From NCBI RefSeq assembly GCF_033239625.1, contig NZ_BTCK01000024.1:30683-94682 (forward strand): a DNA stretch of 64,000 bases. The letters are read 5' to 3'. The DNA comes from Paenibacillus_T sp033239625 (lineage in GTDB: Bacteria > Bacillota > Bacilli > Paenibacillales > Paenibacillaceae). The first letter of the stretch is position 1. Each line of letters opens with the position of its first letter. Shown one piece after another: positions 8,358 through 16,481 of the stretch. Both the position numbers and the translations under genes were made by a program. The notes beneath the pieces were generated by a model that saw nothing but the letters and a program-made list of their open reading frames with translations, did no database searches and was not told the DNA's origin.

Positions 8358-9187
8358 ATGCGAAGCGATTGCAAATTGATCTTGGTGAAGGGTTATGCGG
8401 TACAGGGAAATCGACGTTGGCTGAACGATTACAGCGCCATCTTGTGGAGTAGGGCATACGGTCTGGCTTCTATGATGAAGGTGCCAAGGAGCATCCCGCG
8501 AGCTTGAATTGGCATGCTTTCTATCGTGACGAGGAATATGACAATCTGCTCGATCGATACTCGGGAATGGCGGACGTAATCCGTTCGCGGGCAATAAAGG
8601 ATGGCCGCCATTATCTGATTCCTTATCGTGATTTAGAGGGAGTCATTGAGGTAAGTGCACTCTACGCCGAACTGAGGTCTCGCGAGCTGTGCTGGACCAA
8701 ATCGCCTGCAGCCTCCATGGACGAGTATACCTATTCGGTTCAACGGCAATAGGCACGTTTCGCTGAGCTTGCCAGCACCTCGGAGACGGTATATGTGTTA
8801 GAAGCGGTGTTCTTGCAGCATCAGATCCATGATTTGCTCCGACATTATGGAGCGACTGATCGTGAGATCGAGCAGCATATCCAAGGTATCGCCAAACAGA
8901 TTGCAGCTATGAATCCGGTGCTGATCTATTTGAAGCAGCCAAGCGTGCGGGAGCAGCAGGTTTGGATCTCTTCTGTCCGGTCCAAGCCTAATTTTGCAAC
9001 GGAGGACCATATACGTTTTATGGAGAACCGCAAGCGGATCGAATTGGGTTTGCTGGACCGGTTGCCTTGCCCAACTTATCCAATTGAAAATGCCAATCGA
9101 GACTGGGAACAGGTCTTTCGTGAAATGGTAGGGGTGATAGATCAGGGCAATGGGCAGTGTAAAGAGGACTCTTTATGTATCCAATAA
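8358..9187 (+). pseudogene. Decayed P-loop nucleotide kinase-like gene
   Basis: Starting at the ATG at 8358 (ribosome site GGGGGA), the protein reads MRSDCKLILV, then needs a +1 correction near 8387 (one G missing) to give EGLCGTGKSTLAERL, a clear Walker A motif. In that frame a TAG at 8450-8452 and a second TAG at 8750-8752 interrupt an otherwise continuous protein up to TAA at 9185-9187 (about 276 residues if repaired). Both TAG positions would be CAG (Gln) with a single C-to-T change. Family: P-loop kinase-like ATPase of unknown substrate. Three lesions make it a pseudogene unless amber codons are read through. Confidence 0.8.
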
Positions 9188-9200
9188 CCGTCGCGAGAAA

Positions 9201-9240
9201 AGCCGCATTTCGGGTCATGAACCGAGATGCGGCCTTTTTA
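9201..9240 (+). terminator. Rho-independent terminator after kinase pseudogene
   Basis: Stem GCCGCATTTCGG / CCGAGATGCGGC followed by TTTTT. It could also serve the convergent AraC remnant less well. Confidence 0.85.
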
Positions 9241-9276
9241 TCTTTGTACAAGTTACTTAGAAGGAAAAACTAGCAA

Positions 9277-9582
9277 TCAACGCTTGTAATACACAGCATC
9301 GAACGGGAACTCAGACTTCTTCGTCCGATATTCCTTTGGCGTCATGTTCATATATTCGCGGAACACTTTGCCGAAGTAGCTGGAGCTATCGAAGCCGCAT
9401 TGCTTCCCGATATCATGGACGGGCATGTCCGTTGTGCGCAGCAGCGTAAGCACGGCGTCCACTCTTCGATCTCGCAAGTAGGCGAACGGAGACGTCTGCT
9501 CCGATTTCTGGAACAGTCGGCATAAGTAATGCTTGTTGATGCCGACATGGTTTGAAATGTCGTCCAGCGTAAGGGGTGCACT
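9277..9582 (-). pseudogene. AraC-family regulator remnant (C-terminal DNA-binding domain only)
   Basis: About 100 codons read as an intact double helix-turn-helix: LTLDDISNHVGINKHYLCR, then LRDRRVDAVLTLL, IGKQCGFDSSSYFGKVFREY and MTPKEYRTKK. The frame is closed upstream by TGA at 9583-9585, exactly where the AT-rich Xre-ImmA/IrrE segment begins, and no N-terminal sensor domain is found on the other side of that segment (after 11460). The gene was therefore cut by a rearrangement associated with arrival of the neighbouring module or an earlier deletion. No start codon or ribosome site serves the remnant. Confidence 0.85.
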
Positions 9583-9607
9583 TCATTTGAGTTGGTGGGC
9601 TTATTGC

Positions 9608-10750
9608 TTATTTAAATGTTAAATGAATTACTTTACCAGTGTCATCATGTGAGAAGTAACCCCGTTTAACGTTTGTGATTGATTCAACTGAATCTTGTGA
9701 AAAACACAGGTCCGATATAATGTCTTGCTTCGTCTTCACCTTGTTATCCACAAGAGCTTCTATTGCTTGTTTTAATAATGAAGTTTCCTCAAAAGGTAGT
9801 TCTTCATCTAATGGTTCGTTCACCAGCATGTTATCCTTAGCTAATTTTTGACGAATATAAACATGTTGGTAATCACTAAATATCCCTAATGAATTTGCTC
9901 TATAAGCCATCATTTGAATAGAGACTTTCCAGCGTTTTTTTAGAGAAATAAAATGATCAATTGAAGTCGAAACAACTTCTGTACCAAAACTTGAACTTGG
10001 CAATAGGAATGAAGCTGCAAAGCGATTAGCTTCTTTTTCGATAAGTTTGTAAATGTCTTTTTTATTAAACTCCGTCTTTTTTAGTCGAGAATGAAGAACT
10101 AGGTGCCCTAGTTCATGTGCGATATCAAATCTTGATCTTGCTGATGTTTTATCATCACTTAGCAAAATATATGGACGTCCATTTGTTTCCCAAATCGAGC
10201 ACGCATCAATTGAATAGGATGAAAAGGGCGAACGAGCAATTATTGCTCCCTTTTTTTCTAATAATAAAACCATATGACTTATTGGACCGTTTCCTAATCC
10301 CCATTTTGCACGTAGATCAGATGCTATAGAATCGATTTCATTAAAGTCAGTAGGGATATAACTCTCGCGTTCAATAACTCTTGGGATATCAATGACCGGA
10401 AAGTTAAGGAATTGATCGAGATAATTTGTGATTTCTTGCATCATGACAATTTTATTTGCATGTACATTCTTGGATTTTTGAGTTGCCATCGACTTACTTC
10501 TAAAGAAGACGACAGATTGATTCTCAACAGTGACGGGTTTATAAAAGAATGCTACGGGCACATGTAGGACTTTTGAGAACTTCTCAAGTGTTTCAAAGCT
10601 AGGAACGGCTTTACTTTTCTCATATTTCGAAATTGCTTGGTGGGATATTTCGATAATTTCCTCTAAGTCAGTAAGTGTTAATCCTCGGGCTTCTCGTGCT
10701 GCAATTAGTCTCGCAGGGACAAATTGTGAGAAGCGTTTGTTAGCTTCCAT
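9608..10750 (-). CDS. Xre-type HTH protein fused to ImmA/IrrE metallopeptidase
   Basis: 380 residues from the ATG at 10750, after GGTGGAGGG. Residues about 10-65 are an Xre helix-turn-helix (LIAAREARGLTLTDLEEIIE, then ISHQAISKYEKSKAVPS); the second half is an ImmA/IrrE-type zinc peptidase with the metal motif HELGHLVLH near residue 220 and a downstream EANRFAASFLLP glutamate segment. Such proteins are repressor-cleaving peptidases or antitoxins in phages, integrative elements and defence modules. The start overlaps the stop of the upstream partner by 11 bases, so the two are co-translated. The segment is clearly more AT-rich than its surroundings. Confidence 0.9.
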   Translation of the reverse strand: MEANKRFSQFVPARLIAAREARGLTLTDLEEIIEISHQAISKYEKSKAVPSFETLEKFSKVLHVPVAFFYKPVTVENQSVVFFRSKSMATQKSKNVHANKIVMMQEITNYLDQFLNFPVIDIPRVIERESYIPTDFNEIDSIASDLRAKWGLGNGPISHMVLLLEKKGAIIARSPFSSYSIDACSIWETNGRPYILLSDDKTSARSRFDIAHELGHLVLHSRLKKTEFNKKDIYKLIEKEANRFAASFLLPSSSFGTEVVSTSIDHFISLKKRWKVSIQMMAYRANSLGIFSDYQHVYIRQKLAKDNMLVNEPLDEELPFEETSLLKQAIEALVDNKVKTKQDIISDLCFSQDSVESITNVKRGYFSHDDTGKVIHLTFK

Positions 10751-11399
10751 TGCCCTCCACCTTCTCAATAAACTTCTTAAGTTCAATTAACTGTTCAGGT
10801 TCTATCGTGACCTCAGGCTCGACATAGTCGTGCAAAGAAGGTAAGATGTGCATCTCATTTAATATGTCGATCCGTTCGATCCATCCTTTCTCTCCAGGCA
10901 TGCCAATGTTTATAAATTGAGGCATATCTCCACCGCTGCTGAATGTTAAGAGTAAATGGAATATATGAGAGTCGTCAACTGAGACTGGATCTCCACCATA
11001 ATTGAAGTAAGCTTGATTCGCAACCTGTTTCTTCTTTCTAAAGTAAGCAGGTCTAGCAATTTTATTTTTATTATCGACCTGACTTATTGTCATTCTTGCG
11101 TTACCCTTCTCAATGACAATAAATTTATGGCTTTTGTTTCTGTTATAATCGAAATCATAAGTGCATTGTAATTCTCCTCGATCAATCGATTGTTGTATTA
11201 GAAATGCTATAGCGAGTGGTCTTAAATACCCTTCATGTCTTTTTCCTAAATCCGAGTTTAATATCGTCGTATGTTTAATGGCTTCTTTTGTCAAAGGATA
11301 CGCTTGTTCAACAATAGTTGCGATCTGAGCACGAGTTTTCAAGGGGAAGCAGCTTTTAATTACATCCAGTGCTGAGACGGGTACAACTATGCTATTCAT
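10740..11399 (-). CDS. Unknown partner of Xre-ImmA/IrrE protein (putative toxin or effector)
   Basis: 219 residues from the ATG at 11399, 8 bases after GGAGG; an in-frame ATG at 11459 gives a longer version without a ribosome site. No signal peptide or membrane helix. I recognise no named domain; visible features are an N-terminal helical part, a central lysine-rich region (YFRKKKQVANQAYFNYGG) and an acidic C-terminal helix (EPEQLIELKKFIEKVEG). It is the first gene of a two-gene unit whose second gene encodes an Xre-ImmA/IrrE protein. Two-gene units of this shape have been catalogued as toxin-antitoxin or defence modules (RosmerTA is one); assignment here is inference only. Confidence 0.75.
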   Translation of the reverse strand: MNSIVVPVSALDVIKSCFPLKTRAQIATIVEQAYPLTKEAIKHTTILNSDLGKRHEGYLRPLAIAFLIQQSIDRGELQCTYDFDYNRNKSHKFIVIEKGNARMTISQVDNKNKIARPAYFRKKKQVANQAYFNYGGDPVSVDDSHIFHLLLTFSSGGDMPQFINIGMPGEKGWIERIDILNEMHILPSLHDYVEPEVTIEPEQLIELKKFIEKVEGNGS

Positions 11400-11559
11400 A
11401 ACAAATTCCTCCATTCGACTCTTTGCATATACTTTACTAAAATCCTGAGTATTTTGCAACCGTTATGGTGAATGTGAATATATGAATGAAGAGCTGATAG
11501 AGTTATTGAAATCAAGAGTACCGGAATATATTGATTTATTTGAATAAATGACGCAACAC

Positions 11560-11590
11560 CAAAAAAGGGAGCCCCGAAGGCTCCCTTTCA
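11560..11590 (-). terminator. Rho-independent terminator of aldo/keto reductase gene
   Basis: Stem GGGAGCC / GGCTCCC; read on the minus strand it is followed by a T-rich run (complement of 11560-11566). Confidence 0.85.
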
Positions 11591-11594
11591 CGCT

Positions 11595-12578
11595 TTAATA
11601 TGGACCGCGAATATGATCGTGGATCTGTTCCTCGTAAAACGTCCGCAGTCGCTCTTGCTCTTCCGCGCTGAATGGCTTAGCGGCCAGCACGCCGAGGTTG
11701 TCCTCGACTTGGCGAACGTTCTTGAAGCCGGGAATCACGCATGTGATTTCTTTGAAATCCAGCAGCCAGCGAAGTGCGGCGCGCGTCATATTGCCGCGGC
11801 CTTCCGCGATCCAGCCAAGCTGGGATGCAAGCTCAACGCCCTTGGCGAATGGCAGCCCCGCGAATGTCTCGCCCACGTTGAACGCCGCACCGTCGCGGTT
11901 GAAGTTCCGGTGATCTTCCGCTTCGAACGTCGCATCCGCCGTGAATTTGCCTGTCAAGAGACCGCTTGCGAGCGGCAGGCGAACGAGCAGTCCGACATTG
12001 CGTTCCGCCGCACGTGGAAGGAGCTCCGCGATTGGCTTCTGCCGGAAGATGTTGAAAATGATCTGCAGCGCCTCTACGCCAGATTGCTCCAGGCAGAATA
12101 ACCCTTCCTCAACCGTTTCCACACTGACGCCGTAGGCACGGATTTTGCCCTCTTGCTTCAGCTTGTCCAGCACCTCGAACACGGCGCCTTGCTTCAGAAT
12201 CTCAAACGGCGCGCAGTGAATCTGATACAGATCAATCGTTTCACGCTCGAGCCGTTTCAAGCTGTCCTCGCACCACTGACGAACGCGCTGCTCCGAATAG
12301 GTCTCCGGGGCGAAAATATCCCCTTGGCGGCAAAACTTCGTCGCGATGTGAATGTTGTCTTCCTTGCCTTTGGTGGCGCGAGCAAGCAAACGCTCGCTTC
12401 GGCCGTCGCCGTAAACGTCGGCTGTATCGAAGAAGTTAACGCCTTCATCCATCGCTTTGTCCAGCGCGCGAAGCGATTCGTCTTCATTGGTCTGACCCCA
12501 TGAGCCTCCGATCGCCCATGTGCCAAAGCTGACTTCACTGACCTGCAGGCCCGTTTTGCCGAGCGGACGTTTATTCAT
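11595..12578 (-). CDS. Aldo/keto reductase
   Basis: 327 residues, full length for the family. The N-terminus LGKTGLQVSEVSFGTWAIGG, the catalytic segment NFFDTADVYGDGRSE (Asp and Tyr of the tetrad) and the Lys segment IHIATKF are all present, as is the C-terminal cofactor pattern IPGFKNVRQVEDNLG. It is an NADPH-dependent reductase of carbonyl compounds; the substrate is not predictable. AGGAGG lies 7 bases before the ATG. Single gene, with its own terminator on the 3' side. Confidence 0.95.
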   Translation of the reverse strand: MNKRPLGKTGLQVSEVSFGTWAIGGSWGQTNEDESLRALDKAMDEGVNFFDTADVYGDGRSERLLARATKGKEDNIHIATKFCRQGDIFAPETYSEQRVRQWCEDSLKRLERETIDLYQIHCAPFEILKQGAVFEVLDKLKQEGKIRAYGVSVETVEEGLFCLEQSGVEALQIIFNIFRQKPIAELLPRAAERNVGLLVRLPLASGLLTGKFTADATFEAEDHRNFNRDGAAFNVGETFAGLPFAKGVELASQLGWIAEGRGNMTRAALRWLLDFKEITCVIPGFKNVRQVEDNLGVLAAKPFSAEEQERLRTFYEEQIHDHIRGPY

Positions 12579-12722
12579 ATGCGTTTCCTCCTAATGAGCA
12601 TTCAATTTCCAACAATCACATTGTAGCAAACGAAGGACAGCCAATGCCATGCACGAATTGGCAACGCTTAATCAGGAACAAATCGAGCAAAGTGAACGTT
12701 GGTATATTTATGAGGGGGGACT

Positions 12723-13130
12723 ATGTTGATGAAGATCATGATTCCATTGTTAATCGCTTTATTGCTGCTTACGGGTTGTAATCAATCGAAAGCGATTCAT
12801 TCCGAAGATTCAATGACGGAGGCTACTCATAATCCGACAGCACAGGAAATAATCGCTCAAGATCCGGACGCAGACATTTTTCAATACAAAGGCGTTATTT
12901 ACGGCAATGCAAGTAAGGTGGAGTGGGTGCAACAAGAAAAGGTAACAGCTGGAGAGAAGGTTGGAACGATTACACAGCAATATAAAGAGGGTTTGAATTT
13001 TGAAGACGGAATGGCGACGAAACTTCCTGTAGGAGTAGAATTTTACGAGCCGACTAAGAAAAGTGGACCCATATTACTCGTAAAACTAAATGGTGAAGAA
13101 GTAAGATACTTGGGATTAATCGAAGGTTGA
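12723..13130 (+). CDS. Small lipoprotein of unknown function
   Basis: 135 residues with a hydrophobic signal and lipobox LLTGC, so a membrane-anchored lipoprotein. The mature part has no motif I recognise; it looks like a compact beta domain (DIFQYKGVIYGNASKVEWV and VEFYEPTKKSGPILLVKLNGE). Ribosome site GAGGGGGGA precedes three possible starts: ATG 12723, TTG 12726 and ATG 12729; spacing favours 12729. It stands alone between two minus-strand genes. Confidence 0.8.
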   Translation: MLMKIMIPLLIALLLLTGCNQSKAIHSEDSMTEATHNPTAQEIIAQDPDADIFQYKGVIYGNASKVEWVQQEKVTAGEKVGTITQQYKEGLNFEDGMATKLPVGVEFYEPTKKSGPILLVKLNGEEVRYLGLIEG

Positions 13131-13159
13131 GTTTTGCCTTGGAATCTGTAGTGGAAAAG

Positions 13160-13197
13160 TACAAAACGCCGATAACCTTAAGCAGGCGACCGGCGTA
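13160..13197 (-). terminator. Probable terminator for VOC gene
   Basis: On the minus strand, arms ACGCCG and CGGCGT are followed by TTTTG just beyond the VOC stop codon. The loop is long. Confidence 0.5.
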
Positions 13198-13203
13198 TCT
13201 CTA

Positions 13204-13605
13204 TTAGCGTTTCGGCATCTTGCTCTCATCCATGTACAGCAGATTCCAGCGGTGACCGTCCAGGTCGGCGAAGCCTGCGCCGTACATCCAGCCGTCCGTT
13301 TCACTCGGCTTGCCGAAGATGCTTCCTCCAGCAAGCTCTACTTTCTGGATAAAGGCATCTATCTCTTCTCTGCTGTCAGCGCCAATGGAAAATATCACTT
13401 CTGCGCTGCGGGAAGTATCTGCGATTCTAGATCCAGTAAATTTCTCAAACGTCGCATCCGGAAAGAGCAAAATCGTAGTTTGGCCTATATCAAGCTTGGC
13501 TCTCACGCTGCCAACGTTCACTGCATGGAGTCCAATCGCATTGAAAAAGGCAGTGGACCTCTCGACATCTTTGACCGGCAGGTTAATCCAAATTTCCTGT
13601 GACAT
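13204..13605 (-). CDS. VOC-family (glyoxalase/bleomycin-resistance fold) protein
   Basis: 133 residues, one VOC module. It starts WINLPVKDVERSTAFFNAIG, with the typical first beta-alpha unit, and ends GFADLDGHRWNLLYMD, where the acidic metal-site residue is replaced by Asn (HRWNLLY). Members are metal-dependent enzymes or drug-binding proteins. The PhnB-like subset often lacks a complete metal site, and this one may be such a member. AGGAGG is 8 bases before ATG. Confidence 0.88.
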   Translation of the reverse strand: MSQEIWINLPVKDVERSTAFFNAIGLHAVNVGSVRAKLDIGQTTILLFPDATFEKFTGSRIADTSRSAEVIFSIGADSREEIDAFIQKVELAGGSIFGKPSETDGWMYGAGFADLDGHRWNLLYMDESKMPKR

Positions 13606-13795
13606 GGCTGCAGCCTCCTGGCATATATTTTCAACTGCTTCTACTATACGCTACCTATGGCGGCAGAGGCGAATTTTATCTTAGTGACTGACGTTTCCGT
13701 CAGCCCATCCATTCTGCCATTTCCTTAGCAATGTTCACGCGCACAATCGAGTTCGCATACAGTATTCCATCTTGCCTTGGAAGGGGAATGCCGGA

Positions 13796-14329
13796 ATGCC
13801 GACATTAAGAAAACCGCGCAAGCGGCACAGCACGAAGCTTTCCGCTGCCAGACGATCACGATCGGCAGCCTGTACCAGATCGAGTAGACGGACCGAGATC
13901 ATAACCGAGCTTGCGCCGATAATAATTCCTCCGACGAATATCGTACGCTCGCGTGCATTTACCGTTACCCTGCCTGATAATAGTCGGTTGCTGACGGCAA
14001 GCGGAGTCGTAGACCTGGGTCGCAACGCGGTGTCAACCGAAGACGTGCTGGTCATCGTTCCCGTGGAATTCGCCATCCAGCAAGATAGGGAGGAGCTATT
14101 GTTCGGCCTAGAGGCGGCGCTTAGCAATTCCACCATACTGGTAGCTCCGAACTCCTACGGTACGTTCGATCGGAATCCGAGCGAGATGGCGCTAATTAAT
14201 GGCGACTTACGGCTGCAGTTGACGCCTGACGAGACAGCGAAACGACTGCTCGTATCCGTTGTCGTCCGCGTTCGCGGGGCGAACATGTCTCGATTCGGTT
14301 ATACCGTATCGGCGCTGATTGCAGGTTAA
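13796..14329 (+). CDS. Protein of unknown function with basic N-terminus
   Basis: 177 residues from the ATG at 13796 (GGAAGGGG 9 bases upstream); a TTG at 13772 is an alternative. Residues 1-45 are very rich in Arg, Ser and Lys; the remainder looks like a normal beta-rich domain (AFTVTLPDNSRLLTASGVVDLG, then DVLVIVPVEFAI and LLVSVVVRVRGANMSRFGY). An opposing minus-strand frame at 13735-14136 is also open; I prefer the plus strand because its second half reads as a well-composed protein and extends past the opposing frame. Could be a capsid- or coat-like protein, but nothing proves it. Confidence 0.5.
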   Translation: MPTLRKPRKRHSTKLSAARRSRSAACTRSSRRTEIITELAPIIIPPTNIVRSRAFTVTLPDNSRLLTASGVVDLGRNAVSTEDVLVIVPVEFAIQQDREELLFGLEAALSNSTILVAPNSYGTFDRNPSEMALINGDLRLQLTPDETAKRLLVSVVVRVRGANMSRFGYTVSALIAG

Positions 14330-14373
14330 CAATTAGCCGACTATGTCTATATGCGGCCCATGGGCTGCCTGCT

Positions 14374-14958
14374 CTACGAATAGATCTTCTCGCCTTTCTC
14401 CAGCATCTCCACGAACTGCTTAATCTTCTTCTCTCGCGTTTCTTGCTTCTTCACATTGTGAATGCGGAACAAGATCGCATATTTATTTTGCCGATTCAAC
14501 GTTTCGTAGAAGGCTTTCGCTTTCTCATTCTGTTCCAACGCGCTGGAAAAATCATCCGGCATCGAGGCATTGCTTTGCGATTCGTACGCTTTATCCCACA
14601 GCCCGTTCTGTTTGGCAGTCTCAATGGCCTGCATGCCTGCGGGTTTCATGCGGCCTTCGGCGATCAGCAGTTCTACTTTGTCTTTGTTAACCTTCGACCA
14701 GATGCTCTTCGCCCCTCGTCGCGAGAACCGCTGCAGCCACGTCTTGTCATCCAACGCTTCCTTCTGGCTGTCGATCCAGCCGTAGCATAAGGCAACATCA
14801 AGCGCTTCCGCATAGGAAACCGATTCGATTCCTGAATTCTTCTTCGCAATCTGCAGCCGGATGCCAGGCGATGTTTCATAATGCTCCGCAAGCCACTCTT
14901 CAAACACTTGTTGGTTCTCGAACAATACAATTGGCCATTCATTCGGTTTCGTTTTCAT
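14374..14958 (-). CDS. YdeI/OmdA-family protein
   Basis: 194 residues. The N-terminal half matches YdeI (FENQQVFEEWLAEHY, SYAEALDVALCYGWIDSQKE, and WLQRFSRRGAKSIWSKVNKD), and the C-terminal third matches the OmdA-type helical region (DDFSSALEQNEKAKAFYETL, then a Lys-rich end). The family is widespread in soil Firmicutes; YdeI of Bacillus and relatives have been linked loosely to peptide or bacteriocin tolerance but the biochemical role is unknown. Cytoplasmic, no signal peptide. Single gene. Confidence 0.92.
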   Translation of the reverse strand: MKTKPNEWPIVLFENQQVFEEWLAEHYETSPGIRLQIAKKNSGIESVSYAEALDVALCYGWIDSQKEALDDKTWLQRFSRRGAKSIWSKVNKDKVELLIAEGRMKPAGMQAIETAKQNGLWDKAYESQSNASMPDDFSSALEQNEKAKAFYETLNRQNKYAILFRIHNVKKQETREKKIKQFVEMLEKGEKIYS

Positions 14959-15317
14959 CGAATTCGCCTCCTGATTTAACTATCGACCTTCTTCGTGACA
15001 ATGAACCGCCTACTAATCGGACTGTGCGCTGATTAAGCGGGGCATAGCCACAGTTAATCGTTGGCCAGTTCCCACTAAAGTGAATGAAGTGTGGTATATC
15101 CACGCTTACCGTTCTGCAACTATTCGATTGCCGCGCATAATGGTGGTTTAAGGGTGGTTCTGACACACTTAAACTTGCGTAGTCCCATCCCAGCGACGAA
15201 TAATAGGGGTTTCCCCACACTTATCGCGCCAGCGTCGCGATGGCCATCGCATGCTGACTGTCGCCTCCGCCGAGCCGCACCGCATACAACGCACGACGCA
15301 CGACTCCTGCCATATAC
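14959..15317. other. Non-coding stretch with degenerate repeat-like sequence
   Basis: No convincing gene. It contains inverted fragments such as AGTGTGGTATATCCACGCTT (about 15090) and TTTCCCCACACTTATCGC (about 15211) that resemble the core words of the 115-bp tandem repeat at 58188-58680, so it may hold a decayed single unit of that family. Confidence 0.4.
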
Positions 15318-16316
15318 TCATCCACGACCGCCGCTCCGTTTCTCATTCCGATAGGCCATCGGCGTGGCGCCATACTGTTCAGCGAAGATCCGGTAGAAGA
15401 AACCGAGACTGCTGTAGCCGACCGATTCCGCAATATCTTCGACCGCGCGATCCGTGTTAGCGAGCAAGCCCGCCGCTTGAATAAGCCGCTGCGTCTTGAC
15501 CAGTTCGATGAATGTCTTGCCAGTCCGCCGCTTCAGCAAATTCCCGAGGTAATTCGCATTAAAGTTGAAGGCGCGCGATAACCCCGTCAATGTACAATCC
15601 CGATAGTTGCGTTCAATATAATCGAGCACTTGAATAAGATCCGCCCGTGAATCCGCGTGCTCACCACCAACGTTATTCGTACGAACCGTGTATACCCGCA
15701 TGAGCTCCGTGAAGATCAGCATGATGTAGTTGTAGATCATTTCCTGGGCATACGCTCTGCTGCCGAACGCTTCGCACATCAAGCTTCGCATGAACCAATG
15801 CAGTTCCTCATGATCCCCGCATTCGAACACCATATAGCGGTTATGGTTCGTATTCTCGATAATCGCATTCGCCAGAAAATCGGATACAATCCCGCGCGAG
15901 CCGAATCGGGTCAAGAACGATGAAGTGAACGTTTCTTTCTTCATAATGATATTAATCAGAATATCGTTCTCGCCCATCGCCTCAATGCTGTGCACAACCT
16001 CCGAATCAAGCAGGCACACCTGCCCCTCCCGAAGCACGACGTCCTCGCCATTAATCGACTGTCTGCACGTTCCCGAATAAATATAGTTCAGCTCGATAAA
16101 ATCATGATAGTGGAGCGGCATCGGCGCGAACCGGTTATGTTTGCGAATGTGGCTAGGCCCATCTGTGAAGAAGGGAGAGTCCGGCATGCGGAAACAGCCT
16201 TCCTCCGGCCGCTGCGGCGCGGACGGTATATCGTTGACGTTCCTCTTCGTCTCCAGCTGCTTCGCTTCTATTTCATTGATCTCTCTTAGATAGTAATCAA
16301 GCTCTTGATGGTTCAT
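15318..16316 (-). CDS. AraC-family transcriptional regulator
   Basis: 332 residues. Residues about 55-125 are a cupin sensor (FAPMPLHYHDFIELNYIYSG, then NGEDVVLREGQVCLLDSEVVHSIEA), and about 225-330 the double helix-turn-helix (LSRAFNFNANYLGNLLKRRTGK, VGYSSLGFFYRIFAEQYGATP). It is divergent from the GH3 glycosidase gene at 16482, 165 bases away, and is the likely activator of it. AAGGAG lies 11 bases before the ATG. The sequence upstream of residue 50 is a polar helical extension. Confidence 0.92.
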   Translation of the reverse strand: MNHQELDYYLREINEIEAKQLETKRNVNDIPSAPQRPEEGCFRMPDSPFFTDGPSHIRKHNRFAPMPLHYHDFIELNYIYSGTCRQSINGEDVVLREGQVCLLDSEVVHSIEAMGENDILINIIMKKETFTSSFLTRFGSRGIVSDFLANAIIENTNHNRYMVFECGDHEELHWFMRSLMCEAFGSRAYAQEMIYNYIMLIFTELMRVYTVRTNNVGGEHADSRADLIQVLDYIERNYRDCTLTGLSRAFNFNANYLGNLLKRRTGKTFIELVKTQRLIQAAGLLANTDRAVEDIAESVGYSSLGFFYRIFAEQYGATPMAYRNEKRSGGRG

Positions 16317-16481
16317 CGAAGGGATTGCTCCTTATGCGCGATGATCTGTAAATCGGAGAATAATAACCGTAATTACAGAATTGTTGCGGCTCTAATAAAG
16401 CGTCACAATAAGGATATCGCAATTCCGCCACTACATGCAATCGAAGAACGATAGAGGACGAAGAGAGAGGATGAACAGACG

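Noticed and set aside
11482..11547. 21-codon plus-strand frame (MNEELIELLKSRVPEYIDLF...)
   Set aside because: Reasonable composition but no ribosome site and too short to support; may be a remnant.
13735..14136. Minus-strand 133-codon frame
   Set aside because: Overlaps a better plus-strand candidate and has no ribosome site; kept only as an open question.
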